From positions 124,001-188,000 of the forward strand of contig NZ_WBWE01000002.1 of assembly GCF_008932435.1 (NCBI RefSeq): a stretch of 64,000 bases of DNA. The letters run 5' to 3'. The stretch is from Brucella pseudintermedia (GTDB lineage: Bacteria > Pseudomonadota > Alphaproteobacteria > Rhizobiales > Rhizobiaceae). Within the stretch, counting starts at the first letter, position 1. Each line of letters begins with the position of its first letter. The notes under the pieces were generated by a model, which was not told where the DNA came from, made no database searches, and saw only the letters and a program-made list of their open reading frames with translations. Positions 51,342 to 60,689 of this stretch are shown piece after piece. The position numbers and the translations under genes are program-made.

Positions 51342-52676
51342 TTACCCGCGGGCATTTTGCGGGCCGCTGGCTTCCAAAAGCGCACGTGCGTAGTAGTCCT
51401 TATGGTCCTGAACGCCCGGCAGCGCGAAGAAATATCCGCCTCCAATCGGTTTGAGATATTCCTCCAGCGGCTCGCCGTTAAGCCGGTTCTGAACCGTGAT
51501 GAAGCCCTTTTCCAGATCGGCCTGATAGGCGATGAAAAGCAGCCCCATATCAAGCTGGCCGGATTTGCTCACACCGTTGGAATAATTGAAAGGACGGCGC
51601 AAAATCAGATGCTGCTCGGCATTTGCATCGCGCGGATTTGCCAAACGGATATGCGAGTCGAGCGGCGTGATCTTGCCGTCGCCGTCCTTCGCGTAATTAG
51701 GAACGTCGGCCTCGGTTTTTCCGTCGAATGGCGCTCCGCTATCCTTGCGCCGTCCGAAAATGGCTTCCTGTTCCTGCAGCGGCGTACGATCCCAGCGTTC
51801 GACAAAGTTGCGGATGATGCGCACGGCCATATAGCTGCCATTGGTCGCCCAATCCGGCTCCGCATTCTTTTCACCCACCCAAACGATCCGGTTCATCAAT
51901 GCGTCGTCGGACGAATCGGGATTGGCAGACCCATCGCGAAAGCCCAGAAAATTTCGCGCGCTTTCTTTCGCCTTTGGCGAATGCGGCGGCTGCACAGGAA
52001 CAGTTCCCTCCTGTTTCCAGCGCACCATCAGAAGGTCGGGCATGTTCTTCATGATGTCGCGCAGTGCGTGAATGTTCGTGTCCGGCGTATTTGAACAAAA
52101 CTGAATTACAAGGTCCCCATGGCAGATGTCCTTTTGCAAGGCATCGTTGGGAAAACTGGTCATGCGCTGCAGAAGCTTCGGCTTTAAAGGTTTGAGTCCA
52201 AAACGGTCATCGAACAGGGACGAACCAAGCGCAACCGTAACGGTGAGATTGTCGGGCGTGACGACCGGACCGAGAATGCCGGAATCCGCCGGAGGAAATT
52301 TCGCATCGAGTTCCGGCGGCATTCCGCCTTTCATCAAAAATTCAGCCCTCTCGGTGAGCAGACGGAACATCCGCTCAAGTTCGGAACGGTCCCGCGCCAG
52401 CACATCGAAAGAAGCGACGAGACCCGCAGCGGGACGTGGCGTAACGATACCCGGCTGGTGCTTTCCGTAAAATGGCTGGCTTTCATGAAGCTTTTCGCTT
52501 TCTGGCGCATTGGTCACATTTTCGGAAGAAACCGCTTGTGCAGCCTGGGGCGTGAGCACGCTTCCGACTGTTCCGGCGACACCGGCGGCACCAGCCCCAA
52601 GCAACAGCGCGCGCCGACTGGCGGAAACAGGTTCTTCAGAGGTCATCTTATTGGTTTTGAAAAATTTTCTGGTCAT
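51342..52676 (-). CDS. efeB: EfeB: Tat-exported dye-decolourising heme peroxidase
   Basis: Periplasmic DyP peroxidase, proposed to oxidise Fe(II) or extract iron from heme for EfeUO. 444 residues; the start at 52676 overlaps the efeO stop (TAATG), while an ATG at 52646 is an alternative. Tat motif SRRALLLGAGAAG. DyP distal motif GFRDGSANP (GxxDG) and a proximal-His region near NIHALRDIM, with LFIAYQADLEKGFITVQNRL near the C-terminus. Third gene of the operon. Confidence 0.95.
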   Translation of the reverse strand: MTRKFFKTNKMTSEEPVSASRRALLLGAGAAGVAGTVGSVLTPQAAQAVSSENVTNAPESEKLHESQPFYGKHQPGIVTPRPAAGLVASFDVLARDRSELERMFRLLTERAEFLMKGGMPPELDAKFPPADSGILGPVVTPDNLTVTVALGSSLFDDRFGLKPLKPKLLQRMTSFPNDALQKDICHGDLVIQFCSNTPDTNIHALRDIMKNMPDLLMVRWKQEGTVPVQPPHSPKAKESARNFLGFRDGSANPDSSDDALMNRIVWVGEKNAEPDWATNGSYMAVRIIRNFVERWDRTPLQEQEAIFGRRKDSGAPFDGKTEADVPNYAKDGDGKITPLDSHIRLANPRDANAEQHLILRRPFNYSNGVSKSGQLDMGLLFIAYQADLEKGFITVQNRLNGEPLEEYLKPIGGGYFFALPGVQDHKDYYARALLEASGPQNARG

Positions 52677-53866
52677 TAATCTATTCCCAGCTGATCGCGG
52701 AGTTTCGTAAATTGTGCAGCCAGTTGGGCCGCACCTTCCTTAAATTTCGTCCTTTCCTCAGGCGACAGGGCGTCATACGCCTTAAAGCCGTTGTCCCCAT
52801 TGCCTGCATCAAGCGTCGCCTTGATCGAGGCTGCATCCTTGTCGATGCCGTCAAAAGCTTTCGGATCAACCTTTTCGACAACGGGCCGCAGGACATCGGT
52901 AGTCTTGATCGAGCCTTCGACAAGACCCGACAAAGCCTGCAGATCAGTATGCGCATAGCGGTCTTCACCGTCTTCCGACGCAGTCGAGGCAAAACGGTTC
53001 AGCGCGGAAGCAGTGCCCGCCATCATGCGGTCAGGGGAAATGCGAAGCCCGCGGATGCGTTCGTTCAATGCATTGGCATCTTGCTCAAGCTTGCCAGCAA
53101 CAGGCCCTAGCCCATCAACCGATTTCTGTGCGAACAGGCCATATTCGATACGGTGCAAACCTCCAAAGCTTGGGTCCTGCTCCCGCTTTTCAAAATAATC
53201 GGCACGGGCATTGATGGCTGTGTCGAGATCGGAGAACGCTTCAGAAACAGGTGCTATGCGCGCATAGGCTGCGCGCGCCGGACCATAGGCGGCTTGTGCG
53301 GCTTCCAGATTACCGCCTGCTATTGCTGCGGAAAGCGCCGCCACAGCTTTCTGGAATTCTGCGACCTCCGCGGTGAGATAAATCTGATATTCAGCCAGAG
53401 CGCCGATAAAAGCCGTAAGGGGCAGTTTGCCCTTTTCCGACTCGCTGGCGGCAGTCGCTGTTACAGTCAGCTTGCCCCGAGGGTTGGACAAAAGCCCACA
53501 GGTGATCTGATATTCACCCGGCGTCAGCTTCGCGGTGATGGTCTGCTTGAAGCCCGGCGCAATATTTTCGCGTTCCTCCAAAACCATCACACCATCAAGG
53601 ATTTCCCATTCGACCGTGCGGTCCGATTGGTTGATGATTTCAAAAACGGAGCGCCCGGCCGGAACGGTTAATTCGTTCGGCTCGCAGCTTTTGGCGTTGA
53701 TCGCGACTTGTATCTTGTCGCCAGTTGCTGCGTGGCGCGCTTTGTCCGATATGCGGGATGCATAATAGAATGCAGCACCGGTAGCGAGCAGCAGCAGTAC
53801 CGCGAAGGCCAGTCCTATGCGGACCAGATTGCGCGACATCGGTTCGGTGGGCTTCGGATTCGTCAT
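52676..53866 (-). CDS. efeO: EfeO: cupredoxin-imelysin periplasmic iron protein
   Basis: Periplasmic component of the EfeUOB iron permease. 396 residues. N-terminal membrane anchor or uncleaved signal (IGLAFAVLLLLATGAAFYY), a cupredoxin domain (~50-135; Cys residues in AKSCEPNELTVPAG and YQITCGLLSNPRG, probably Cu/Fe binding), and an M75 imelysin domain with HxxE in [13 protein letters not shown]. Gap of 11 bases from efeU; its stop overlaps efeB. Confidence 0.95.
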   Translation of the reverse strand: MTNPKPTEPMSRNLVRIGLAFAVLLLLATGAAFYYASRISDKARHAATGDKIQVAINAKSCEPNELTVPAGRSVFEIINQSDRTVEWEILDGVMVLEERENIAPGFKQTITAKLTPGEYQITCGLLSNPRGKLTVTATAASESEKGKLPLTAFIGALAEYQIYLTAEVAEFQKAVAALSAAIAGGNLEAAQAAYGPARAAYARIAPVSEAFSDLDTAINARADYFEKREQDPSFGGLHRIEYGLFAQKSVDGLGPVAGKLEQDANALNERIRGLRISPDRMMAGTASALNRFASTASEDGEDRYAHTDLQALSGLVEGSIKTTDVLRPVVEKVDPKAFDGIDKDAASIKATLDAGNGDNGFKAYDALSPEERTKFKEGAAQLAAQFTKLRDQLGID

Positions 53867-53877
53867 AAAAATCTCTT

Positions 53878-54720
53878 TTATTGTGCGCTTGTCTTGACCT
53901 GGCTTGCGGTCACTGATCCGCTTGCCGGCATAAGAAACAGAATGAGTGCCGGAACGAGGAAAGCCACATAGGCAACCACTTCGCTGACCGTTGGCGTTGC
54001 GATATACCCGAAAACGCCAGCCAGAACCGAGCCAAGCGTGCTGTCCAGCGGGAGAATGTCGCTCGCATCGAAAACGACCGCCTGGAAGTGGTTCCAGATA
54101 CCTGCCTCATGCAGCGCCATAACCGAATTGGCGAGAATGCCCGCCGCGATGATCAGGATGAATACCCCGGTCCAGCGAAAGAAGCGGCGAAGGTTCAGCT
54201 TCAGGCCGCCCTTGAAAATACCGTATCCAACTGCCGCCGCGAGCAACACGCCGAGCAGCGCGCCGAGCGGGGCCGCCGGCCCTTCGCTCTGCTGGAAAGC
54301 AGCCAGCAAAAAGAAAACGGATTCAAGCCCCTCACGCGCCACCGCTAGGAAAACCATGACAATAAGACCAAAACCCTTATGCGTCGGCGTTTGAAATGCC
54401 GCGTCAATGGAATGATGCAGCTCTGCCTTGATAGAGCGGGCCGCCTTGCGCATCCAGAACACCATGGAGGTCAGGACGAACACCGCAATCAGACCGATAA
54501 TGGCCTCGAAAAGCTCCTGTGCTTTTTGGGGAAACTCCGCACTCAGAAGCTGCAGGATGGCGCCCACGGCGAGCGACATGGCCAAAGCCAGCAGAATGCC
54601 AATCCAGACCACAGGCATCCAGGCGCTGCGCCCGGTCTGATGCAGATAAGTGGCAATAATTCCGACAATCAGCGCAGCTTCCACGCCTTCGCGGAACATG
54701 ATTAAAAAAGGTACCAGCAT
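53878..54720 (-). CDS. efeU: EfeU: ferrous iron permease of the OFeT/Ftr1 family
   Basis: Seven-helix inner-membrane iron permease, 280 residues. Both REGxE iron motifs are intact: FREGVE (9-14) in helix 1 and AREGLE (128-133) in helix 4. The gene is uninterrupted, unlike the frameshifted efeU of E. coli K-12. First gene of efeUOBM, with an Irr-type box 146 bases upstream. Confidence 0.95.
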   Translation of the reverse strand: MLVPFLIMFREGVEAALIVGIIATYLHQTGRSAWMPVVWIGILLALAMSLAVGAILQLLSAEFPQKAQELFEAIIGLIAVFVLTSMVFWMRKAARSIKAELHHSIDAAFQTPTHKGFGLIVMVFLAVAREGLESVFFLLAAFQQSEGPAAPLGALLGVLLAAAVGYGIFKGGLKLNLRRFFRWTGVFILIIAAGILANSVMALHEAGIWNHFQAVVFDASDILPLDSTLGSVLAGVFGYIATPTVSEVVAYVAFLVPALILFLMPASGSVTASQVKTSAQ

Positions 54721-54865
54721 TCCGACTATCCAAAAGACAGAGAAATCGGCCTGCCCCTTGGTCGCTTCTCTCTAAACCCGGCATGAAGCCTTCGTCATTT
54801 GGTCACCTTTTATATCCGCGCCGTCAGCGCTGCAAGTTAAATGAAGTTGACTGACGCAGGAATGT

Positions 54866-54882
54866 TTTAGAATTGTTCTAAT
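54866..54882. promoter_or_regulatory. iron control element (Irr box) upstream of efeU
   Basis: TTTAGAATTGTTCTAAT matches the ICE/Irr consensus TTTAGAA-N3-TTCTAAA except the last base. Irr binds such sites in Rhizobiales under low iron. It lies between efeU and a small plus-strand ORF, so it could control either or both. Confidence 0.75.
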
Positions 54883-54916
54883 TATTTCAAAAGCTTATAA
54901 ACCGCCCGGAGAAGAA

Positions 54917-55093
54917 ATGACCCGTCTACTTCGAAGATTAATGCATAACTCATTGAAAATGCACCGAAGCCATCTCTGTCCAACCGCCGCAGATAGCGGG
55001 CAGCCAGGCGGTTTGCGCCGCAGGCACTCAATGCCGAGGAAAGATTGTTTCGATTTGGAGCACGGCATATCCTCCGAAGAACACGAATATTGA
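54917..55093 (+). CDS. small basic ORF (58 aa), possibly a diverged DUF1127 protein
   Basis: ATG 6 bases after GGAGAAGA. The product begins MTRLLRRLMHNSLKMHRSHL and ends RHSMPRKDCFDLEHGISSEE, followed by HEY. The C-terminal part can be aligned loosely with the DUF1127 core (LSPRELNDLGI-type) seen in the 48-residue protein at 60471, with a two-residue insertion. It lies ~110 bases upstream of a CCUCCUCCC-loop RNA, as DUF1127 genes do in other alphaproteobacteria. A competing frame on the minus strand (54882-55106) has no Shine-Dalgarno. Weakly supported; may be a pseudogene. Confidence 0.4.
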   Translation: MTRLLRRLMHNSLKMHRSHLCPTAADSGQPGGLRRRHSMPRKDCFDLEHGISSEEHEY

Positions 55094-55204
55094 CCAATGA
55101 ACCCATCCGGACGGTCTAAATCGGAAAAGTTTCAGAAATTTCCGAAATGGTCAAAAATTTCGCGTTTCAGGGGTTGAAGATTGGAGCAAGGTGATACATA
55201 TCAC

Positions 55205-55318
55205 AGTCACTTACCGCTGTGCCTCCTCCCATTGCGCGCGGTAAGTGTTCCCCTCTGGAGGTTTGCCCAAGTGGCACCTTCATAACTTAGCCGGACTTCC
55301 TAGTCCGGCTTTTTTTTG
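55205..55318 (+). ncRNA. small RNA with CCUCCUCCC loop (Cuckoo/CcsR- or AbcR-like)
   Basis: Three consecutive hairpins. The first has a perfect 9-bp stem ACTTACCGC/GCGGTAAGT (55209-55246) whose loop carries TGCCTCCTCCCATT, an exposed anti-Shine-Dalgarno. The second is AGGTTTGCC-CAAGT-GGCACCT (about 55259-55278). The third is the terminator AGCCGGACT-TCCT-AGTCCGGCT with eight Ts. This matches alphaproteobacterial trans-acting RNAs that block translation through CUCCUCCC loops. The 5' end is not defined by sequence alone. Confidence 0.7.
55289..55317 (+). terminator. terminator of the 55.2-kb small RNA
   Basis: 9-bp stem AGCCGGACT/AGTCCGGCT with a TCCT loop and a run of eight Ts. Confidence 0.9.
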
Positions 55319-55406
55319 CCTAGAATTCAGATGGATGGACTGGTTCCAGTTAAAATGGAGGCGTCGGAAAATCATGCGTTAGATATCTAAACATCTTTCG
55401 TATTAG

Positions 55407-55432
55407 AAAAGGCGCCGCGTTTCCGCGGCGCC
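55407..55432 (-). terminator. gcvP terminator
   Basis: GGCGCCGCG pairs with CGCGGCGCC around TTTC; on the minus strand the 3' side is followed by TTTTCT. It lies 26 bases after the gcvP stop. Confidence 0.85.
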
Positions 55433-55457
55433 CTGACTTCAAAACAATCCGGCACGA

Positions 55458-58271
55458 TCAACCGTAGGCTGCGACCGGCGGACAGGAGCAGATCAAGTTC
55501 CGATCGCCGCCGACATTGTCCACACGGCTGACCGGTGGCCAATATTTTGCCGTCGCATCGAATTCGCCATTGATCGCGCTCGCCGGGAATACTGCCTCCT
55601 CACGCGTGTAAGGATGCGTCCATTCCGTTGCCAGCGTATCGCCTGCCGTATGCGGTGCATTGGCAAGCGGATTATCATCCGCAGGCCAGACACCATCGGC
55701 AACCTTTTTCGCTTCGGCTGCGATGGCAATCATCGCATCGCAAAGACGGTCGATTTCTGACTTCGGTTCAGACTCCGTCGGCTCGATCATCAGCGTACCG
55801 GCAACCGGCCAGGACATGGTTGGAGCATGGAAACCATAGTCGATAAGGCGCTTGGCCACGTCTTCCACGGTCACGCCCGCGCTGTCCTTCAAAACGCGCG
55901 TATCCACGATGCACTCATGCGCCACACGATCATGCGCGCCGGTATAAAGGATCGGATAGGCGTCCTTCAGGCGATGCGCGATGTAGTTGGCGTTGAGGAT
56001 CGCTGCTTCGGTCGCCTTCTTCAGACCAGCACCGCCCATCATGCGGATATACATCCACGTAATGACCAGAATGGATGCGCTGCCGAACGGAGCTGCCGAA
56101 ACGGCGTGCTTGGACCCAAGGTCGACATGGCCCGGCAAGTACGGCACCAGATGCTTGGCAACACCAATCGGACCAACACCGGGACCGCCGCCGCCATGCG
56201 GAATGCAGAAGGTCTTGTGCAGGTTCATATGGCAAACGTCAGCGCCGATGTCACACGGGCGCGCAAGGCCAACGAGTGCATTGAGGTTTGCACCGTCGAA
56301 ATAAACCTGGCCGCCGTTTTCATGCACAATTTCGCAGAAAGCCTTGATGCCTTCTTCGAACACGCCATAGGTCGACGGATAGGTGATCATGAAGGCCGCG
56401 AGGTTATCGCGGTGCTTTTCGGCCTTGGCCTTGAGATCATCGATATCGATGTCGCCGTCCGGGCGACAATTGACCACGACGACGCTCATGCCTGCCATCG
56501 AGGCGCTGGCCGGATTAGTGCCATGCGCAGACGATGGGATAAGGCAGATATTGCGATGCCCCTCGCCCCGCGACTGGTGATAGTGGCGGATCGCCAGCAG
56601 GCCCGCATATTCGCCCTGGCTACCGGCATTTGGTTGCAGCGAAACGCCCGCAAAGCCGGTGACTTCGCAAAGCCATGCTTCCACGTTAGCAGTCATCCTG
56701 GCGTAGCCCTGCGTCTGTTCGGCTGGCGCGAATGGATGCAGATTTGCAACCGTGTTCCAGCTCACCGGCATCATTTCTGCTGCCGCATTGAGCTTCATGG
56801 TGCAGGAACCGAGCGGAATCATCGCGCGATCAAGCGCCAGATCCTTGTCAGCGAGACGGCGCAGGAAGCGCATCATCTCCGTTTCTGAACGATGCGCGTG
56901 GAATACTTCCTGCGTGAGGAAGCCTTCACCACGCCCCTCGCCCGGAACGAGGAGCTCGTCGCCGTCAACCGGCTTAGCGCCGAACAGAACGGCGAGCGCT
57001 GCAAGATCTTCCTCGGTCGAGGTTTCATCAAAGGTTACGCCAACCGTATCCGCGTCGATAATGCGGAGCAGACGGCCGCCCTTATCGGCTTCGTCAGCGA
57101 TCTTCGCAGCCTTGCCAGCGACCTTGACCGTAACCGTATCGAACAGGCTATCGCCTGCAATCTCGACGCCAGCAGCCTTAAGCCCAGCGGCGAAGCGCGA
57201 AGCAAGGCCAGCAACACGCGTTGCAATGGCCTGCAAGCCCGCCGGACCGTGCCAGATGGCATAAGATGCGGCCATATTGGCGAGCAATGCCTGCGCGGTG
57301 CAAATGTTCGACGTCGCTTTGTCGCGGCGGATATGCTGTTCGCGGGTCTGGAGCGCCAAACGGTAGGCGGGGCGGCCGTGCGCATCGGTCGACTGGCCGA
57401 CAATGCGGCCCGGGATGATGCGGGTCAGCGGTTCAGACACAGCCAAATATGCTGCGTGTGGACCACCAAAACCCATCGGCACGCCGTAACGCTGCATGGA
57501 GCCAACGGCCATATCGGCACCCCAGCTTGCTGGAGCTTCCATGATGGTCAGCGCCAACGGATCGGCAACAGCGATAACCAGTGCCCCCTTGGCCTTGGCA
57601 TCGGCAATGACCTTGCTGAAATCGCCATAGACGCCGCGCGTATCCGGCCACGGCACGACGATGGCGGCAGTATTATCGTCGACAGTGCTGCCGGTTTCGA
57701 TCTGCCAGCCGAGCGGTTCGGCGCGGGTGTTGACAACATCGACCGTCTGCGGATGCAGTTCGCCTGCTAGCAGCACACGGCTGCGCTTGTCGCGGTGATG
57801 GCGACAAGCAACGCCGACAGCTTCCGCAACAGCAGTCGCTTCATCAAGCAGCGAGGCGCAGGCAACCGGCAAGCCGGTCAGTTCGGCAACCAATGTCTGG
57901 AAGTGGAACAGAAGCTCGAGACGGCCCTGGCTGATTTCCGACTGGTACGGCGTATAGGCCGTGTACCAGGCCGGATTTTCAAACAGGTTGCGCTGGATGA
58001 CCGGCGGCGTATGCACACCATGATAGCCTGCACCGATGAAGCTCTTCTTCACCACATTGCGGCCCATGATGGCGTTCAGTTCGGCAAGCGCGTCGGCTTC
58101 GCTAAGCGGCGCCGGCAGATCAAGCGCACGGTTGAGGCGAATGGATGCCGGAACTGCCTGCGCGATGAGAGTTTCCATGGAAGGAAGGCCGAGCGCGGCC
58201 AGCATGGCGCGCTCGTCTTCCAGTCTTGGCCCGATATGACGGGCAACGAAGGGAAGAACCTGCTGGGTCAT
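55458..58271 (-). CDS. gcvP: glycine dehydrogenase (decarboxylating), P-protein GcvP
   Basis: PLP-dependent P-protein of the glycine cleavage system: decarboxylates glycine and passes the aminomethyl group to lipoylated GcvH. 937 residues, the single-chain form. The PLP lysine is in [22 protein letters not shown]-terminal FVARHIGP is conserved, as is [18 protein letters not shown]. Last gene of gcvT-gcvH-gcvP. Confidence 0.98.
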   Translation of the reverse strand: MTQQVLPFVARHIGPRLEDERAMLAALGLPSMETLIAQAVPASIRLNRALDLPAPLSEADALAELNAIMGRNVVKKSFIGAGYHGVHTPPVIQRNLFENPAWYTAYTPYQSEISQGRLELLFHFQTLVAELTGLPVACASLLDEATAVAEAVGVACRHHRDKRSRVLLAGELHPQTVDVVNTRAEPLGWQIETGSTVDDNTAAIVVPWPDTRGVYGDFSKVIADAKAKGALVIAVADPLALTIMEAPASWGADMAVGSMQRYGVPMGFGGPHAAYLAVSEPLTRIIPGRIVGQSTDAHGRPAYRLALQTREQHIRRDKATSNICTAQALLANMAASYAIWHGPAGLQAIATRVAGLASRFAAGLKAAGVEIAGDSLFDTVTVKVAGKAAKIADEADKGGRLLRIIDADTVGVTFDETSTEEDLAALAVLFGAKPVDGDELLVPGEGRGEGFLTQEVFHAHRSETEMMRFLRRLADKDLALDRAMIPLGSCTMKLNAAAEMMPVSWNTVANLHPFAPAEQTQGYARMTANVEAWLCEVTGFAGVSLQPNAGSQGEYAGLLAIRHYHQSRGEGHRNICLIPSSAHGTNPASASMAGMSVVVVNCRPDGDIDIDDLKAKAEKHRDNLAAFMITYPSTYGVFEEGIKAFCEIVHENGGQVYFDGANLNALVGLARPCDIGADVCHMNLHKTFCIPHGGGGPGVGPIGVAKHLVPYLPGHVDLGSKHAVSAAPFGSASILVITWMYIRMMGGAGLKKATEAAILNANYIAHRLKDAYPILYTGAHDRVAHECIVDTRVLKDSAGVTVEDVAKRLIDYGFHAPTMSWPVAGTLMIEPTESEPKSEIDRLCDAMIAIAAEAKKVADGVWPADDNPLANAPHTAGDTLATEWTHPYTREEAVFPASAINGEFDATAKYWPPVSRVDNVGGDRNLICSCPPVAAYG

Positions 58272-58275
58272 CGCG

Positions 58276-58644
58276 TTATCCTACCAGTTTGTCGTAACCG
58301 GCCTTGTCGAGGAGACCGGAAAGCTGGCTTTCATCGGAAAGCTTCAGCTTGAACAGCCAGCCCTCGCCTTCCGCAGCCTGATTGATAAGAGCCGGATCGC
58401 TTGCGACGGCTTCGTTGACTTCGACCACTTCGCCATTGACCGGCGCATAAACGTCGGAAGCGGCCTTGACCGATTCCACAACCACAATGCCCTCGCCCTT
58501 GGTTGCCGTGCGGCCGACGTCCGGCAGTTCGACGAAAACGAGGTCACCCAGTTGTTCCTGTGCGTGGATCGTAATGCCGACAGTGGCAACGCCGTTTTCG
58601 ACGCTGATCCACTCGTGATCTTCGGTGAACAGGATATTGGCCAT
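58276..58644 (-). CDS. gcvH: glycine cleavage system H-protein GcvH
   Basis: Lipoyl carrier shuttling between GcvP, GcvT and lipoamide dehydrogenase. 122 residues from the ATG at 58644 ([12 protein letters not shown]). The lipoyl lysine is in [17 protein letters not shown]. 4 bases upstream of gcvP and 5 after gcvT. Confidence 0.97.
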   Translation of the reverse strand: MANILFTEDHEWISVENGVATVGITIHAQEQLGDLVFVELPDVGRTATKGEGIVVVESVKAASDVYAPVNGEVVEVNEAVASDPALINQAAEGEGWLFKLKLSDESQLSGLLDKAGYDKLVG

Positions 58645-58649
58645 GGAAA

Positions 58650-59753
58650 TCATCCTTTGCGATAGCGATGCGGTGTGAAGGGAAGCGCCGAAACGTCAAC
58701 GGGAACCTTGTTGCCGCGAACGTCAGCGAAAACGCGTGTGCCGGGGGCAGCGAGGCTTGCCTCAACATAGCCCATCGCGACAGGAAAACCTGCCGATGGA
58801 CCAAAACCACCCGAAGTAACGGTGCCGATCTGGCGACCGGATTCATCAAAAAGGCCAGCGCCTGCGCGGACCGGCTGGCGGCCTTCCGGCTTCAGGCCAA
58901 CGCGCTTGGCAGATGCGCCCTTGGCGATTGCGTCCAGCACGGCCTTCGCGCCGTTGAATGCAGCCTTTTCTCGCACAGCTTTGCTGATCGCCCAGGTAAG
59001 ACCTGCCGAAACCGGATCGGTTTCCGGTGTGATGTCCTGACCGTGGAGGCAGAGACCGGCTTCGAGGCGCAGGGAATCGCGGGCCGCAAGGCCGATCCAT
59101 TCGACGCGCTCATCGGCGAGTAGTTTCGTTGCGAGCGCACGGGCTTCATCGGCTGGCAAGCCGATTTCGAAACCATCCTCGCCGGTATAGCCCGAACGGG
59201 TCATAAACCAGCCCTGCTTCGGCTCGAAACCGCTCATGAAGGCAAGCTCGGCACCTTTGAGACCGGCGTCATTGATGACAGCTTCCGCTTCCGGTCCCTG
59301 CAGGGCAAGGAATACGCGGTCGAGCGGATTGACGGTTACGTTCTTGCCGGAAGCAGCTTCGTTCAGATGCTCGATATCGGCATCGGCATTGCCCGCATTG
59401 GCGACGACCATGAAGCGGTCTTCACTAAGGCGCGTGACGATCAAATCGTCCAGCACGCCGCCACTATCATTGAGGAAGAAAGTATATTTCGACTGACCCG
59501 TCTTCAGGATCGTCGGATCGAGCGGGCAGGTCTCGGCTAGAAGTGCGGCGGCATCCGTCCCCGAAACTTCGATCAGTTTCATATGAGAAATATCGAAAAG
59601 GCCCGCATGTTCACGCGTATGAAGATGTTCCTTCATGACGCCCAGCGGATAGGTGATCGGCATGTTCCAGCCGGCAAATCCGCCGAAGCGCGCGCCAGCC
59701 TGTTCATGCAGATCCTGCAAAGGCAGGGTATTCAAATGTGCGGTATCGCCCAT
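58650..59753 (-). CDS. gcvT: aminomethyltransferase GcvT
   Basis: T-protein: releases ammonia and transfers the methylene to tetrahydrofolate. 367 residues from the ATG at 59753 ([20 protein letters not shown]). Folate-binding blocks [15 protein letters not shown] and [12 protein letters not shown]; catalytic Asp in the GEDGFEI region and C-terminal [11 protein letters not shown]. Transcribed from behind the glycine riboswitch. Confidence 0.97.
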   Translation of the reverse strand: MGDTAHLNTLPLQDLHEQAGARFGGFAGWNMPITYPLGVMKEHLHTREHAGLFDISHMKLIEVSGTDAAALLAETCPLDPTILKTGQSKYTFFLNDSGGVLDDLIVTRLSEDRFMVVANAGNADADIEHLNEAASGKNVTVNPLDRVFLALQGPEAEAVINDAGLKGAELAFMSGFEPKQGWFMTRSGYTGEDGFEIGLPADEARALATKLLADERVEWIGLAARDSLRLEAGLCLHGQDITPETDPVSAGLTWAISKAVREKAAFNGAKAVLDAIAKGASAKRVGLKPEGRQPVRAGAGLFDESGRQIGTVTSGGFGPSAGFPVAMGYVEASLAAPGTRVFADVRGNKVPVDVSALPFTPHRYRKG

Positions 59754-59799
59754 AACAACTCCAGAGTCGCACGTGTGCCTCCGCAAAATGCGGGTGCTT

Positions 59800-59972
59800 C
59801 GTGCCCCTCTGTCTCAGGCCTGAGAGACTCGCATGGCTAACGCCATACTTACACCTTCGGCGCAGGGTTGCCCCTGACTTTCCAGAGTTGTCTTACCCGT
59901 CTGCGGTTCCTTGTACCTGAGAGATTTCGGGCGATTTCCCCTTCGGCGGCCGGTTGGCGCTCTCCCGCAGAC
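59800..59972 (-). ncRNA. tandem glycine riboswitch (gcvT motif)
   Basis: On the minus strand: GCGGGAGAGCGC, GCCGAAGGGGAAA, ATCTCTCAGGTACAAGGAACC, GCAGACGGG and then the second aptamer from AACTCTGGAAAG, with GCGCCGAAGG and GTCTCTCAGGC. Two aptamers in series turn on gcvTHP when glycine is abundant. It ends ~47 bases before the gcvT ATG. Confidence 0.95.
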
Positions 59973-60470
59973 AGACAGTGCAAGAACGTCACATGATATG
60001 GCGTCCCGACACCCGACGAAACTCCCTTAACTCAATCCGGCGCGCAAGTCATGTGGAATTGTTGTCTCTAACCGACGATTTCCCGGACTTTTGCGACAAA
60101 ATTGAAAGCCGACGGAGTTTCAGTTTTATACTTCATTATACAGAGCCGTCGCAGCAGGGAGGAGATCGCTCAATTTATTGGCGCGATGCGCTTTCAAACG
60201 CAGCCAGCCTGCGCGAATTTGTGGGGCAACTTTCTGGTCGCCAAAATTTTAAAGAAATTTTAACCGGTTAGCCACCGAAGCAGCCTGAATCCGGCGGATT
60301 TCCCACCAGGACATGAGATTGTGATCGTATAATGACCAAGCTGCGCAAAAGACGTGCAACTGACAAGCTTTAACGCATTGCAGCTATGCAAATCTGTCTC
60401 TCCAATTCGAAATGCTTCGAGCCTATATGCTGTTTGCAACAAAGAGATAAGATTTTACTAGGTGAGAGAA
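59973..60470. other. gene-free region, gcv promoter and DUF1127 upstream region
   Basis: About 500 bases. The gcvTHP promoter should lie at its left end, and the promoter of the DUF1127-small RNA unit at its right. The frame open on the plus strand from 59954 to 60271 begins inside the riboswitch and has no Shine-Dalgarno, so I treat it as non-coding. No repeat recognised. Confidence 0.4.
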
Positions 60471-60617
60471 ATGAACCTGATCCGCTCGTACAACAACTGG
60501 CGCCGTTACCGTAACACCGTAAACGAACTGAGCCGCCTGAGCCCACGTGAACTGAACGACCTCGGCATCCTGCCTTCGGAAATCCCGTTCGTCGCACGCA
60601 AGGCCGCTGCTCGCTAA
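60471..60617 (+). CDS. DUF1127 small basic protein (48 aa)
   Basis: ATG behind AGGTGAGAGA. The product begins MNLIRSYNNWRRYRNTVNEL and continues SRLSPRELNDLGILPSEIPF, then VARKAAAR: a textbook DUF1127 sequence (Arg-rich, LSPRELNDLGI core). Such proteins are abundant in Rhizobiales and Rhodobacterales and, in Rhodobacter (CcaF1) and Agrobacterium, influence RNA turnover and stress or phosphate responses. A CCUCCUCCC-loop RNA follows within 80 bases, the same pairing as ccaF1-CcsR1-4, so the RNA may be processed from the 3' part of this mRNA. Confidence 0.88.
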   Translation: MNLIRSYNNWRRYRNTVNELSRLSPRELNDLGILPSEIPFVARKAAAR

Positions 60618-60689
60618 TAGCGCACCGGAAGGCATCGGCCTTCTTTCAAGGATTGCGAGTCCCCATAAATGCGCGGTCCTACAGTTTCC

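Noticed and set aside
54882-55106. 74-residue minus-strand frame upstream of efeU
   Set aside because: No ribosome binding site and it overlaps the better-supported plus-strand ORF and the Irr box. Not recognised as any family.
59954-60271. 105-residue open frame on the plus strand next to the gcv riboswitch
   Set aside because: It begins within the glycine riboswitch sequence, lacks a Shine-Dalgarno and shows no recognisable family or typical codon pattern.
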